From Beroe forskalii (taxonomy: Eukaryota > Ctenophora > Nuda > Beroida > Beroidae): 64,000 nt of DNA. The DNA is taken from the NCBI GenBank assembly GCA_011033025.1, contig WFMF01000042.1, positions 124,001 through 188,000 on the forward strand, given 5' to 3'. The position numbers were made by a program, and so were the translations under genes. Numbering within the stretch: position 1 is the first letter of the stretch; every line of letters starts with the position of its first letter. Below are positions 34,501 to 45,235 of this stretch, piece after piece. The notes beneath the pieces are model-generated. The model saw only the letters and a list, made by a program, of their open reading frames with translations. It did no database searches and was not told the origin of the DNA.

Positions 34501-37500
34501 CCCTCCGTGCATAGCAAAAAAGGGGTTTTTGGCGATTATCTCGAAAACGGTTCAAAATATCGACCTGGGACCATGACCCGCCCAACCAAATGTGACCATT
34601 GCGCATATTTTATAGCGGTTATCGAACTCCGTATCTCAAAAGGAAGCCGAGATATCCCTATTTGAAAATTTGGCTTACGCGGGGCTTTGACAAAGGGGTG
34701 AAAAGGGGGTTAAATTATGGAATTTTTTGGATAACTTTTTTCTGGTGTTACTTTAGGCTATGAAAAACTGATAGACTAGTCTGTGATCATAATAAGTGCC
34801 AATTTACCCACAGTACAGCTGTATTTACCGGGACCACTTTTTTTACCCCTTCGCACATAGCAAAAAAGGGTTTTGGCGATTATCTCGAAAACGGTTCAAA
34901 AATAGCGACCTGGGACCATGACCCGCCCAACTAAATGTGTCCATTGCGCATATTATAGTGTGGTTGTTGAGCTCCGTATCTCAAAAGGAAGCCGAGATAT
35001 CGCCATTTAAAGTTTTAACCCACTAGCGGGTAAAAGGGGTATAAAATCAAGGTTCCCCAAGGAATTTTGGATAACTTTCTTAGGGGTTTCTATGACCTAT
35101 GAACTACCGAAAAACGTTCTAACATCTTTGGGAGGATTTAGTTCACAGGGGGTTACAGCCTGGGGCAGATACATCCCTTACTACAACTACTCGAAATAAA
35201 TAGGAAACATTTTTGCATAATAGAAAAACTGTTTAACTCTTAGCCTTGGCCTCAGAACAGAATTAGACTCTTTTTACTATAGTTAAAGATCAAATGGAAT
35301 CCCGTGCATATGGAATGTTAATACGAAGTTGGGACTGGTTTTGGCTACTTTGGACTATTTAGAAACTATTTAGACGTGGCGACAATTTTTATTTCAATGT
35401 CGCCACCCATTTTGGGCCACGCCCATTTTTGGCACTTTGCGCATGACCCAAAAATCGAAAAACTAGAATGAATCCCTATATAGTCCATGTGTTACATCGA
35501 TTTTATGGTAAATCGACCCGAGAAACACGATGCAACCGACAATTTTCCTCTCCGAAGCTCCTGTCAGGAGATAAGGTGACCACGCCCACTTTTTGGCCTT
35601 GCGCGATGGCTGATTTTTGAGAAATATCACTTTTTATGGAATAAGTATCGTGTGATATATCAAACTTGTAGTAAATTGACCCGAGAAACACGATGCAACC
35701 CAGGAGATAAGGTGACCACGCCCACTTTTTGGCCTTGCGCAAGGGCTGATTTTTGAGAAATATAACTTTTATGGAATAAGTATCGTGTGATACATCAAAC
35801 TTGTAGTAAATTGACCCGAGAAACACGATGCAACCCACTATTTTGCTCTCCGAGGGTCCTGTCAGGAGATATGGTGACCACGCCCACTTTTTGGCCTTGC
35901 ACGATGGCTGATTTTTGAGTAATATCACTTTTAATTTTATGGCATGAGTGGTATGTGATACATCAAACTTTGGTGAATCGACCTCTTAAACACGATGCAA
36001 CCAACGATTTTTTACTCCCCGAGGCTCCTTTCAGGACATAAGATGACCACGCCCTCATTTCGGGCGTGTGTAATTTTTCAATGAAACTTATAAGAAACAA
36101 GAAACCAACCTTTTTTCAGTCCTGAACGACCCTCTCACAGTCCTGAACGACCCTCTGACGATCCTGAACGACCCTTTCACAGTCCCGAACGACGCTCTGA
36201 AGTCCTCAACGACCTTTTCACACTCTCGAACGACCCTTGCACTCTCCTGAACGACCCTCTAACGCTCCTAAACGACTCCCTTACACTCCTGATTCCACTT
36301 ACACACCTACGAGCAACCTTCATACACTCTCGCCCTTATGACATGCATTTGCAACCATGTTGCGCTCATTAAACCTCTATTACTCCTGAGGAACCCTCTA
36401 ACACTCCTGACCGGCCCACTCACACTCCTGAACAACTCTCTCACAGTCCTGAACGACCCTCTCAAGTCCTGAACGATCCTCTCACTGTCCTGAACGATCC
36501 TCTCACAGTCGTTCGGGACTGTGAGATGGTCGTACAGGAGTGTGATAGGGTCGTTCAGGAGTGTGAGAGGGTCGTTCAGGAGAGTAAGAGCCCTGTTCAG
36601 GACTGTGAGAGGGCCGTTCAGGAGAGTGAGAGGTTCGTTCAGGACTGTAAGAAAGCCGCTCAGGAGTACGAGAGCGTCGATGATCGTTCGAGACTTAACT
36701 GTGAGAGAGTCGGTCAGGAGTTTTAGAGTGTCGTTCAGAAAATTTGAGAGGGCCGTTCAGGACTGTGAGAGGGTCGTTCAGTGCAGTGAGAGGGTCGTGC
36801 AGGAGTGTGAGACAATCGTTCAGGAGTGTGAAAGGGTCGTTCAGGAGTGTGAGAGGGTCGTTCAAGACCATGAAAGGGTTGTTCAGGACTGTGAGAGGGT
36901 CGTTCAGGACTGTGCGAGTTTCGTGCAGGAGTGTGAGAAGATCGTTCAGGACTGTGAGAGGGTCGTTTAGGAGAGTGAGAGGGTCGTTCAGGAGTGTGAG
37001 ACTGTGAGTGGGTTATTCAGGACTATGAAAGGGTTGTTCAGGACTCCGAGAGGGCCGTTGAGGACTGTGAGAGGGTTGTTTAGGACTATGAGAGGTTCGT
37101 TCAGTTCTGTGAGAACGTTGTTTAGGACTGTGAGAAGGTTGTTTAGGACTGTGAGAGGGTTGTTCAGGACTGTGAGAGGGTTGTCCAGGACTATGAAAGG
37201 GTTGTTCAGGACTATGAAAGGGTTGTTCAGGACTGTGAAAGGGTCGTTCAGGACTATGAAAGGGTTGTTCAGGACTGTGAAAGGGTTGATCAGGACTGTG
37301 AGAGGGTCGTTCAGGACTGTGAGAGGGTCGTGCAGGAAAGTGAAAAGATCATTCAGGTGCAGGAATGTAAGAGGGTTATTCAGAATTATGAAAGGGTTGT
37401 TCAGGAATTTGAGAGGTTCGTTCAGAACTATGAGAGGGTTCTTCAGGACTATGAAAGGGTTGTTCAGGACTGTGAGAGGGTCGTTCAGGACTGTGAGAGG

Positions 37501-40500
37501 GTCGTGCAGGAGTGTGAAAAGATCGTTCAGGTGCAGGAATGTGGGGTCATCACATCTGCTGACTGGAGCCTTGTAGAGGAAAATAGTTGCATTGTGTCTG
37601 CTCGGGGTCAAATAACTACAAGTTTGATGTATCACATGATACTTATTCCATAAAAGTGATATTTCTCAAAAATCAGCCATCGGGCAAGGCCAAAAAGTGA
37701 GCGTGGTCACCTTATCTCCTGACAGGACCCTCGGAGAGCAAAATAGTGGGTTGCATCGTGTTTCTCGGGTCAATTTACTACAAGTTTGATGTATCACACG
37801 ATACTTATTCCATAAAAGTGATATTTCTCAAAAATCAGCCATCCCGCAAGGCCAAAAAGTGGGCGTGGTCACCTTATCTCCTGACAGGACCCTCGAAGGG
37901 CAAAATAGTGGGTTGCATCGTGTTTCTCGTGTCAATTTACTAAAAGTTTGATGTATCACATGATACTTATTCCATAAAAGTGATATTTCTCAAAAATCAG
38001 CCATTGCGCAAGGCCAAAAAGTGGGCGTGGTCACCTTATCTCCTGACAGGATCCTCGGAGAGCAAAATAGTGGGTTGCATCGTGTTTCTCGGGTCAATTT
38101 ACTACAAGTTTGATATATCACACGATACTTATTCCATAAAAAGTGATATTTCTCAAAAATCAGCCATCCCGTCAAAAGTGGCGTGGTCACCTTATCTCCT
38201 GACAGGAGCTTCGAGAGGAAAATTGTCGGTTGCATCGTGTTTCTCGGGTCGATTTACCATAAAATCGATGTAACACATGGACTATATAGGGATTCATTCT
38301 AGTTTTTCGATTTTTGGGCCATGCGCAAAGTGCCAAAAATGGGCGTGGCCCAAAATGGGTGGCGACATTGAAATAAAAATTGTCGCCACGTCTAAATAGT
38401 TTCTAAATAGTCCAAAGTAGCCAAAACCAGTCCCAACTTCGTATTAACATTCCATATGCACGGGATTTTGATATCGACCATTTGATCTTTGACTACTACC
38501 CTTTTTCAACCCTTTTGACTGATGAGTGCACAAGCGGGTTATATTTATAACTTTCACAGCCGGTCACACTCTTCAGTGTCGAACTTTAGGTCAAGGTGTA
38601 AATTATCAACTGTAACTTCAATAGGTAGTTAAATGTTGATGTTGTGCAAGGAACTTTGGAATATTTTCAATTCAAGAACACGACATATTATATGTGTAAA
38701 TATGTCTTTGCCATTAAAATGATCGGTGCTTGTATCTTACAAATACGGATTGAACTCTGCTCAACATAAAACATGTGTTACGATGTGCAATTTAAGAACA
38801 AATTTATCATGGCTCAGGGTTTACTTTAACTTTTTATCTTGCTACCTATCTATAAATACTTATTTTGCTTCTTTTCTTTAATGCTAATCATTACTATCAT
38901 TATCAATTCAAAAAAATGTCCTGAATTATTCTTATTTGAAATTTTCGTCTTGGCATCTTTTTGGACCGTCCTGATTCAGCATAACTGGTCTGTCGTCGTA
39001 GTGTCGTACCTACTAGCCAATCCCGATTCTTTCACACCCAAGCATAGATTGACGGGCAATAAACAATAAACATGAACAACATGAAACATGGATTGAACAT
39101 AAAAATAATATTACCTGGGATAATAATAGTTAGTTAGATGTGAGTTTACATAAATGAGTGAAGTATGGGTTTATTAAATGAATGATCATATCTCTTCACG
39201 CACGTATGAGTCATCTCAATGATGTGTCAGACTATTACCAAATGTCCTCCATTCCGATGCTTGCGAGATACAATGTGTTTAACAAGCTATCCACTATCAA
39301 GTGCTGCAGACAGCTAATAAAGGGATTAGGTCAACATACGGTTTAACTTCGTCCAACATCGTGCACCTTTTATATTTTTTAGTATCTATTTATGCAATGT
39401 ATATACAATCTATTGACAGAATCAGGCCGCTATGTAGTAAAATTTATTTTGATATTGGCCGCAGATTCCATGTTTCAGTTTGGAATCATTCGTAAGCGGA
39501 GAAGCATAGCAACTCAAATCTAGACGAATGTTTCTCGATTTAGTGTTGAAAGCGCCTTTGTCGCATTTAATAAAATATTTTAATATTCAAATGATTCCTT
39601 AAATAAAACTAACATAATCTGTTTTTCATTCAGAATTATTATTTTAATTTATGCTTACCTAATTCCTATAAATTGCATAGCTATCTGGTTGAAATTGGCA
39701 TTGCCATAGCAAACCGATCAGCATCGTGGCCGGATGCCGCCTTAAGTTTTAACTGTTTTCCGGATATAGAGCTCAAACATTTGCCAAAATGCTGAGTTTT
39801 GCTTTCTTGGGATTATGTCCCGTGTATTTGTTTTTGTTTCCACTTTTATTTTGCATCAGTTTCAAGGTTGTTTGTACTATGTGATTCACTGGTTCTGTCA
39901 AATTTAATTGTGCTAGTTAGGTAGATATCTTATCAAAACCTTAGAGTTAATTTCAAGGTTGTTTAAAATATGTATTTCTTTTAAATACGGCGAAAAAAAT
40001 ACGATGTGTATTTTATGGCAGAAACTTCTGAATTTTTCCTCCCCAATTTTGAAATTTTAAATCAGCCGTATTTTCATTCCGTTTTCATAGTAAGTCACTT
40101 ATTTTTATTCTGAAGCAAATTCGTATTTTTCGACAATTTTTGCACTTATCTAAAATCCGGCTTAAGGCATAGAACAGGCATCTACAGTTGATGGATGAGT
40201 ATGATGAGGTGTAAAAGTGTGATTCTCATTGTGTGGGGAATGTTACTTTGTCTATAATCCCATTTTTCTTTAACAAGATTACACAAAACATGTAGAAATG
40301 TACACACAATTCATTCTTCTTTTCTACCAAAACGTAGCGAATTCCCAAAAATACGTTAGTTTTATCCAATTCCATGTTCTCCGACGGAATGAACCAGCAA
40401 CGTACCATGTAACACTGATCGTTATTAGCTGAACACACTGAGTTAGCTTGATTTGATTTGGATATACTTCGCAATGATCGACCGAGTCCTCGGTCGAATG

Positions 40501-43416
40501 GTGCCTCGAGCTCGGTTTATACCGAGGATTAACGTTCTACTGAGGACTGGGCCTCGGTTAGAGAAGTCATTCCTCGGTTGATCGAGGCCTCGAGCTCGGT
40601 TTATACCGAGGATTACATATAACCTTTTACCGAATCCTCGGGCTCGTTCACTAAACCTTCCTTCGGTCGATCATTGCTTGAATGCGTTGGCACTGGGCAA
40701 GGTGCAGAGCGGCATCGTATCTTTAGATTTTAAACACATCCATTTCTACCCCCAAGAGTACTCGCTCACACACACCCACACGCATAGTACACACGCCGCC
40801 TCCATACATTAACATAGTGTGATGTACATACATTGTACATTATAATGTATAATTATAATGCATAGTGTGTGTATATACATTATACATTGTACATGTATAA
40901 TTATAATGCATAGTGTGTGTATATACATTATACATTGTACATGTATACATACATATATAGCACATGAAGACATGGATCCCGGGTTGCTATACTGCAACAC
41001 ATGTTACACGTGTATGAAACCTTGAGCGGGTGCCACGGGGGGATATGGCCCTTCTTAGTGGAACCTGAGTCGGTTATATCAGCTACCTCGAGTTCGTTCT
41101 TCTCCTCTAGAACCTCCTCCTTCCACTCATGCATCCGGTCCACCTCCTCTTCTACCAGGTCTAGACGGTTCTGCAGGTCCCGTTTCTCTGTCTCCAACTA
41201 GACGGGGGAATGTGTAAGGGGTTAGCTGGGAAATCCTTAAATATCGGACTATGCGGACTACGGAGTGGTACTATCGCCTTAGACTCCATATAGTCGTTCT
41301 GTTCCTAACTTTCCGGTTGTTCTAGATTTTCCAACCCGTGCCAGTTTATGTTATTGTGAAATTTAAAATATCATTATGCGAACAATAAAATGTATCGAAA
41401 TGGAATTATAGTTATAATAGATTGCAAAGGTGGCATTTTGTCAACATATTCAAGCATAGATTAGTTAACCGCGTTTTAGAAATCAATGCATTATAAAATC
41501 GCTTAATCGTTTCATAATCAAATAGTATTATATTTATTTATTTTCTTTATTTACAAATATACTTCTCATTGATATTTAATTGGTAACTGCTCATTGCGAT
41601 GTTTTCACCTGAAAACGCAACTTCGTATCTCGATCTGGGTATAATTGTTGCCGTATATCGGATCTGTGTCTCAGTATCTCGTTAGATCTCTCCTATGAAC
41701 GTGATCCGCTACGTTTCCGGATCAATTAACGATATCCTAAGATACATATCCCGAAATAAAGCCATCCTCCCTTTCCCTGTTCCAGATTTGTAACAATGTT
41801 GCTTTCCCCGGGTAATAATATATACTGTAACATTGTATCATATTTGCGACGGTCTAGGTAAAACTCTGCCTATATATAAAGAGCATGTTTTTCATGGTAT
41901 CTGACACAGACAAAGTCCGTTGCACGTTTAGCCAGCTATATAATGGGAAGTATTAGCCACGGTTTAAAGCCCGTGTTTCCACTGGTCAGATGACGTTGAC
42001 CGCTCCGCATACACCTATTACATAATGTTTATCATAGCGTTACTCGTTACTTTTTGTGCAGTTTACCATTCAACTTTACGCTTTAAAGTACCGTGTATGA
42101 ATGGCAATTCGCTCATGAGAGGGATATATAGTTAGTTAAAGTATCCCCTACCACCCTAGTGACCATCAGCAAAACTCATAAACCGCCCAATAAAATGCCT
42201 ACTTAAACGCAGCTATGAAATTTAAAGGACCTTTGGTATCGGGCACCAATTTAAGAGGAAAAATCAGCCTGATATCCAAGTGCGGAGGTTGGTGGATGTA
42301 GGTAAGCTGTGCAAGCTTCCTGTTAACCCGTACTATAAGGACCTGCAACGACCACCTCCGCCTGACTGACTGACTTTGAAACAGGTAATACCACGTTAAT
42401 AGGGAGTTGTAAAGGCCGGGATTTAGCGGGGCGATTAGCGTCGCTTGTCGAGATGTAACGCATGCTGAGAGGGATGAGGGGGAGAGTTCTTGTGTTTCCA
42501 GTTTCAGCCGGGGATCAGGGATTGTTCATAGGTTCAGCAGAAAGAAAGAGCTGCACAAGTATATCTTGATAATAACTGTGGAAAAACGGAGAGGAGGAGG
42601 AATCCATGCTTTGTATCTAGTTAGTGGAGGAAAGGAAGCATTGCAGTGTGTGGTGGCTGATGAACCAGGCCTAAACTGTGTGGACAGAAGTGCAGCGGAT
42701 TAAATTTAGCACCATGATTCCCAGAATCATCTAATTATCATTTATCAATATATCGGGCATGGATGACGGATCTTGTCTGGCTGTCTGAAGGGCTTTGAAG
42801 GCATACATTTCCCAGAAAATATTAACTCCTGGAAGGTAAAGTGCTGACAGCTCAAACACACATACACACGTGTACACAAAGAGGCCTCTGAGCTCTGAGG
42901 TGCTCTACGAGCTGCTAAAAATACAGCAGTTCGTGATCATCTCACTATAGGTCATTGCCAGACGAGATGCTAAAAATAAAGCAGGTTGTGATCATCACAC
43001 TAAAGGTCATTGCCAGACTCCAGAGTTGCCTGACCCACCCCAACTAAAATCAGATTATTACCATTCCATGAGAGCTGCTCTCCGTCTATTTATGTCAGAG
43101 CCGAGTAGTTGGTGTAGTGTTGTTCGTTATTGTGGGATCTAAATCTCTGATATTCAGTTTTTATATTCAAAAAGGGTTTGAATACATAATGTGAAAATCA
43201 CTTCTTTACTGGGTTTACACTTCAGCGAACTTGATGGAGTGTATAATAAGCCCATCAATTCACGCATACCCCTCAGCCATTAGTCATTACCTTATTTACT
43301 TGGTCTGTCGCTTTCTTGACTTTTTCCTGCAGTTTATCCGCCCTGGCGATGGCCTTATCCCGCTCCTCCATCAGAAGCACAATCCTGTTCTTGAGGAAAT
43401 CGAGGGTGGTCGTCAT
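31549..43416 (-). CDS. Tropomyosin-like coiled-coil protein
   Basis: Three phase-0 exons: 43416-43291 (MTTTLDFLKNRIVLLMEERD..., 42 codons), 41197-41087 (LETEKRDLQNRLDLVEEEVD..., 37 codons), 31701-31549 (VEVEKLRRENDSLQNAIDTF..., 50 codons and stop). Splice sites are canonical (gtaatga, tag; gtagctg, cag). All three encode uninterrupted charged heptads, and the LQNRLDLVEEEVDR segment resembles the conserved tropomyosin LNRRIQLVEEELDR. Joined, they give 129 residues, short for animal tropomyosins (about 240-284), so internal exons may be undetected or this is a short tropomyosin-like protein. Expected role: actin-filament binding. The start codon lies at the edge of a 57-bp minisatellite, and CCATGACG follows a possible acceptor (GGTGTAG), so an upstream exon is possible. 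Intron 2 (9.4 kb) contains two large foldback elements. Confidence 0.5.
31812..35181. mobile_element. 3.4-kb foldback element A with 346-bp repeats in both arms
   Basis: The ends are inverted (GTAAGGGAT... and ...ATCCCTTAC) and lie between TA dinucleotides at 31810-31811 and 35182-35183. Each arm, roughly 1.1-1.4 kb, is built from about two and a half copies of a 346-bp unit containing GATATCTCGGCTTCCTTTTG, CCCAGGTCG and GGTCCCGGTAAATACAGCTG. The two arms are near mirror images. The centre (about 33.0-34.0 kb) is unique. The architecture recalls Foldback/Galileo-type elements, where long inverted ends are made of tandem repeats. No empty site is available in the window, so the exact ends are inferred. 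Confidence 0.75.
33257..33904 (-). other. Unrecognised open segments in the core of foldback A
   Basis: Two - strand open stretches (33904-33635 and 33511-33257; 89 and 84 codons) with fairly protein-like composition (LFDSLPKLLSLSDKPHG; MKVDNCLQCEIMNGQVM). They do not join in one frame as given. They could be remnants of a cargo gene or transposase; I recognise no domain. The first lacks a convincing start. Confidence 0.25.
35282..38493. mobile_element. 3.2-kb foldback element B: nested palindrome of repeats
   Basis: The ends GTTAAAGATCAAATGG and its inverted match CCATTTGATCTTTGAC are flanked by TA (35280-35281, 38494-38495). From outside in: a roughly 230-bp unique inverted end (GTGGCGACAATTTTTATTTC), tandem 162-bp units (GAGAAACACGATGCAAC; GGTGACCACGCCCACTTTTT), about four left and five right in opposite orientation, then a 21-bp minisatellite that itself flips direction. 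It starts only 100 bases after foldback A. No transposase is seen. Confidence 0.75.
36117..37545. repeat. 21-bp minisatellite reversing direction at 36508
   Basis: The unit GTCGTTCAGGACTGTGAGAGG runs on + from about 36508 to 37545 and as its reverse complement from 36117 to 36507. Because 21 is a multiple of three and the unit lacks stops in most frames, long artificial frames arise (VVQDCER, SFRTVRG on +; VLNDPLT on -). They are not genes. Confidence 0.9.
38496..40470. other. Tropomyosin-like intron 2, unique part
   Basis: AT-rich without recognisable exons on either strand. Small open frames lack splice or family support. Confidence 0.5.
40471..40677. mobile_element. 207-bp MITE-like element rich in CTCGGTTTATACCGAG
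   Basis: Terminal inverted repeats of 15 bases (GCAATGATCGACCGA and its complement). Internally a 28-base block containing CCTCGAGCTCGGTTTATACC is present twice without change (near 40505 and 40592), and CTCGGTTTATACCGAG within it is itself a palindrome. No clear target duplication. Confidence 0.7.
40829..40955. repeat. 48-bp AT-rich tandem repeat in intron 2
   Basis: About 2.5 copies of a unit containing TTATAATGCATAGTGTGTG and ATACATTATACATTGTACAT. Confidence 0.8.
41201..43290. other. Tropomyosin-like intron 1
   Basis: No convincing exon. A short tandem pair of about 57 bases (GCTAAAAATACAGCAG / GCTAAAAATAAAGCAG with GTGATCATC and AGGTCATTGCCAGAC) lies at 42912-43022. Confidence 0.5.
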
Positions 43417-45235
43417 GGCTACACCAGACACCTCTATGAAGACATGTATTGTTAGGGCCATGGAATAGTCGTCATGGTTACACTAGACACCTATATAAAG
43501 ACATGTATTGTTAGGGCCAGGGTATAGTTGGCATGGCTACACCAGACACCTATATGAAGACATGTATTGTTAGAGCCAGGGTATAGTTGTCATGGCTACA
43601 CCAGACACCTTGACCTATATGAAGACATGTATTGTTAGGGACAGGGTACACTGTACAGTTGTCATGGCTACACCAGACACCTACATGAAGACATTTATTG
43701 TTAGAGCTAGGGTATAGTTGGCATAACTACACCAGACACCTATATGAAGACATGTATTGTTAGTGCCACGGTATAGTTGGCATGGCTACACCAGACACCT
43801 ATGTGAAGACATGTGTTGTTAGGGACAGGGTATAGTTGTCATGGCTGCACCAGACACCTATATGAAGACATGTATTGTTAGGGCCAGGGTATAGTTGGCA
43901 TGGCTACACCAGACACCTATATGAAGACATGTATTGTTATGGCCAGGGTATAGTTGGCATGGCTACACCAGACACCTATATCAATATGAAGACATGTATT
44001 GTTAGGGCCAGGGTATAGTTGTCATGGATTCACTAGACACCTATATGGAGACATGTTTTGTTAGGGCCAGGGTATAGTTGTCATGGATTCACTAGACACC
44101 TATATGAAGATGTGTATTGTTAGGGCCAGGGCATATTTGTCATGGCTACACCAGACACCTATATGAAGACATGTATTGTCAGGGTATAGTCGTCATACCT
44201 ACCTCTTGTACCTCTTGTAGGTTCTTGCTGGAAATCCGAGCTAGACCATCTGTTGTAGACCACCTGTGCTCCAGTCCAGTAGCGAGTTTGAGTTGGGAGA
44301 GGTATACCCGGGTACTGGTGGTTGATCTGGATACGTGCTCATGATATGGGATGTTAGTCTCGATTTGAAAGACTCTATGGACGGAGCACAGGTGACGCTG
44401 CAGGGGAGAATGTTCCAAAGCTTTGGGCCAGTCACTGCGAATGATTTATCAAACAGTGACTTGGCGTAGGATGGGGCTTTCTTGGGTAGAGGTGGAACAG
44501 AGCATCGAGTTCCTAGACGGATGTGTTCGTAGGACTTCAGTTGGAGGTCATTGGGAGCGATACCTTTGAGAATCTTCCAAACCTGGATGATGATGTATCT
44601 TTCTCGCGTCTCTGGATTGACATGAGATCTAACTTTTTAGGCGTTCCCAATAACTGAGACCTTTGCAGCCGGATATTTGACGAGTGAAGGCTCTTTGTGG
44701 TGATTCTAGCCTTTGGATATCACTCGTTAGTGTGGGGTTCCATACTGACAAGAGTATTCCAGTCTGCTTCGGACAATGGACTTGAAGAGGGTGAGCATGG
44801 TATTTCGGGATCTGTCTGAGAAGACACTAAGCACCCAGTTTGCCATTTTGTTGGCACTTTCGACAGCAGTCTTGACCTGAGTCGACCATTTCAAGTCAGG
44901 GGTGAGCATTATGCCAAGGTCTTTAACACTTGGTGCCGGGAGTATTTCTTGACCAGACGTAGTGATGTACTTGGTCCACTGGGATGTGAATGGGAGCTGC
45001 TGGAGAAGGTGGCTTCTAGGTGTTCTGTAGGTGAGGAGCTCGAACTTGTTTTCATGAAGTAGCATGTTATTTGCTACGGACCAATCGATGACTTTCAGGA
45101 GATCTTCACTGGTTAAACTAGACAGTAGACACTTATATGAAGACATGGTTTGTAAGGGTATAGTTGTCATTGTTACACAACACACCTATATACCTAATGA
45201 AGACATGATTTTTGAGGGTACAGTTGTCGTTGATA
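43414..45235. repeat. 57-bp minisatellite upstream of the tropomyosin-like start, split by a LINE
   Basis: More than a dozen units of about 57 bases with GGCTACACCAGACACC, TATATGAAGACATGTATTG and GGGCCAGGGTATAGTT from 43414 to about 44190, and two more degenerate units at 45120-45235 beyond the LINE fragment. On - each unit contains GGTGTCTGGTGTAGCCATG, the same bases that precede the predicted start codon. Confidence 0.85.
44195..45118 (-). mobile_element. CR1/Jockey-like LINE reverse transcriptase fragment, decayed
   Basis: On -, residues such as SVANNMLLHENKFELLTY, VKDLGIMLTPDLKW, SRNTMLTLFKSIVRSRLEY and, after a frameshift, AFTRQISGCKGLSYWERL and GPKLWNILPCSV follow the C-terminal half of non-LTR reverse transcriptases. 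There are at least two frameshifts (near 44740 and 44640). The 3' end has a short repeated tail (CAAGAGGTA twice), as CR1-type elements often do. Only the 3' portion is present, typical of 5'-truncated retrotransposition into the minisatellite. Confidence 0.8.

Noticed and set aside
35503..35928. 141-residue - frame and matching + frames near 37.7-38.3 kb
   Set aside because: The same 162-bp repeat read in both arms of foldback B; no family resemblance.
36521..37635. Long open frames of 87-215 residues on both strands
   Set aside because: They follow directly from the 21-bp minisatellite and appear in several frames at once.
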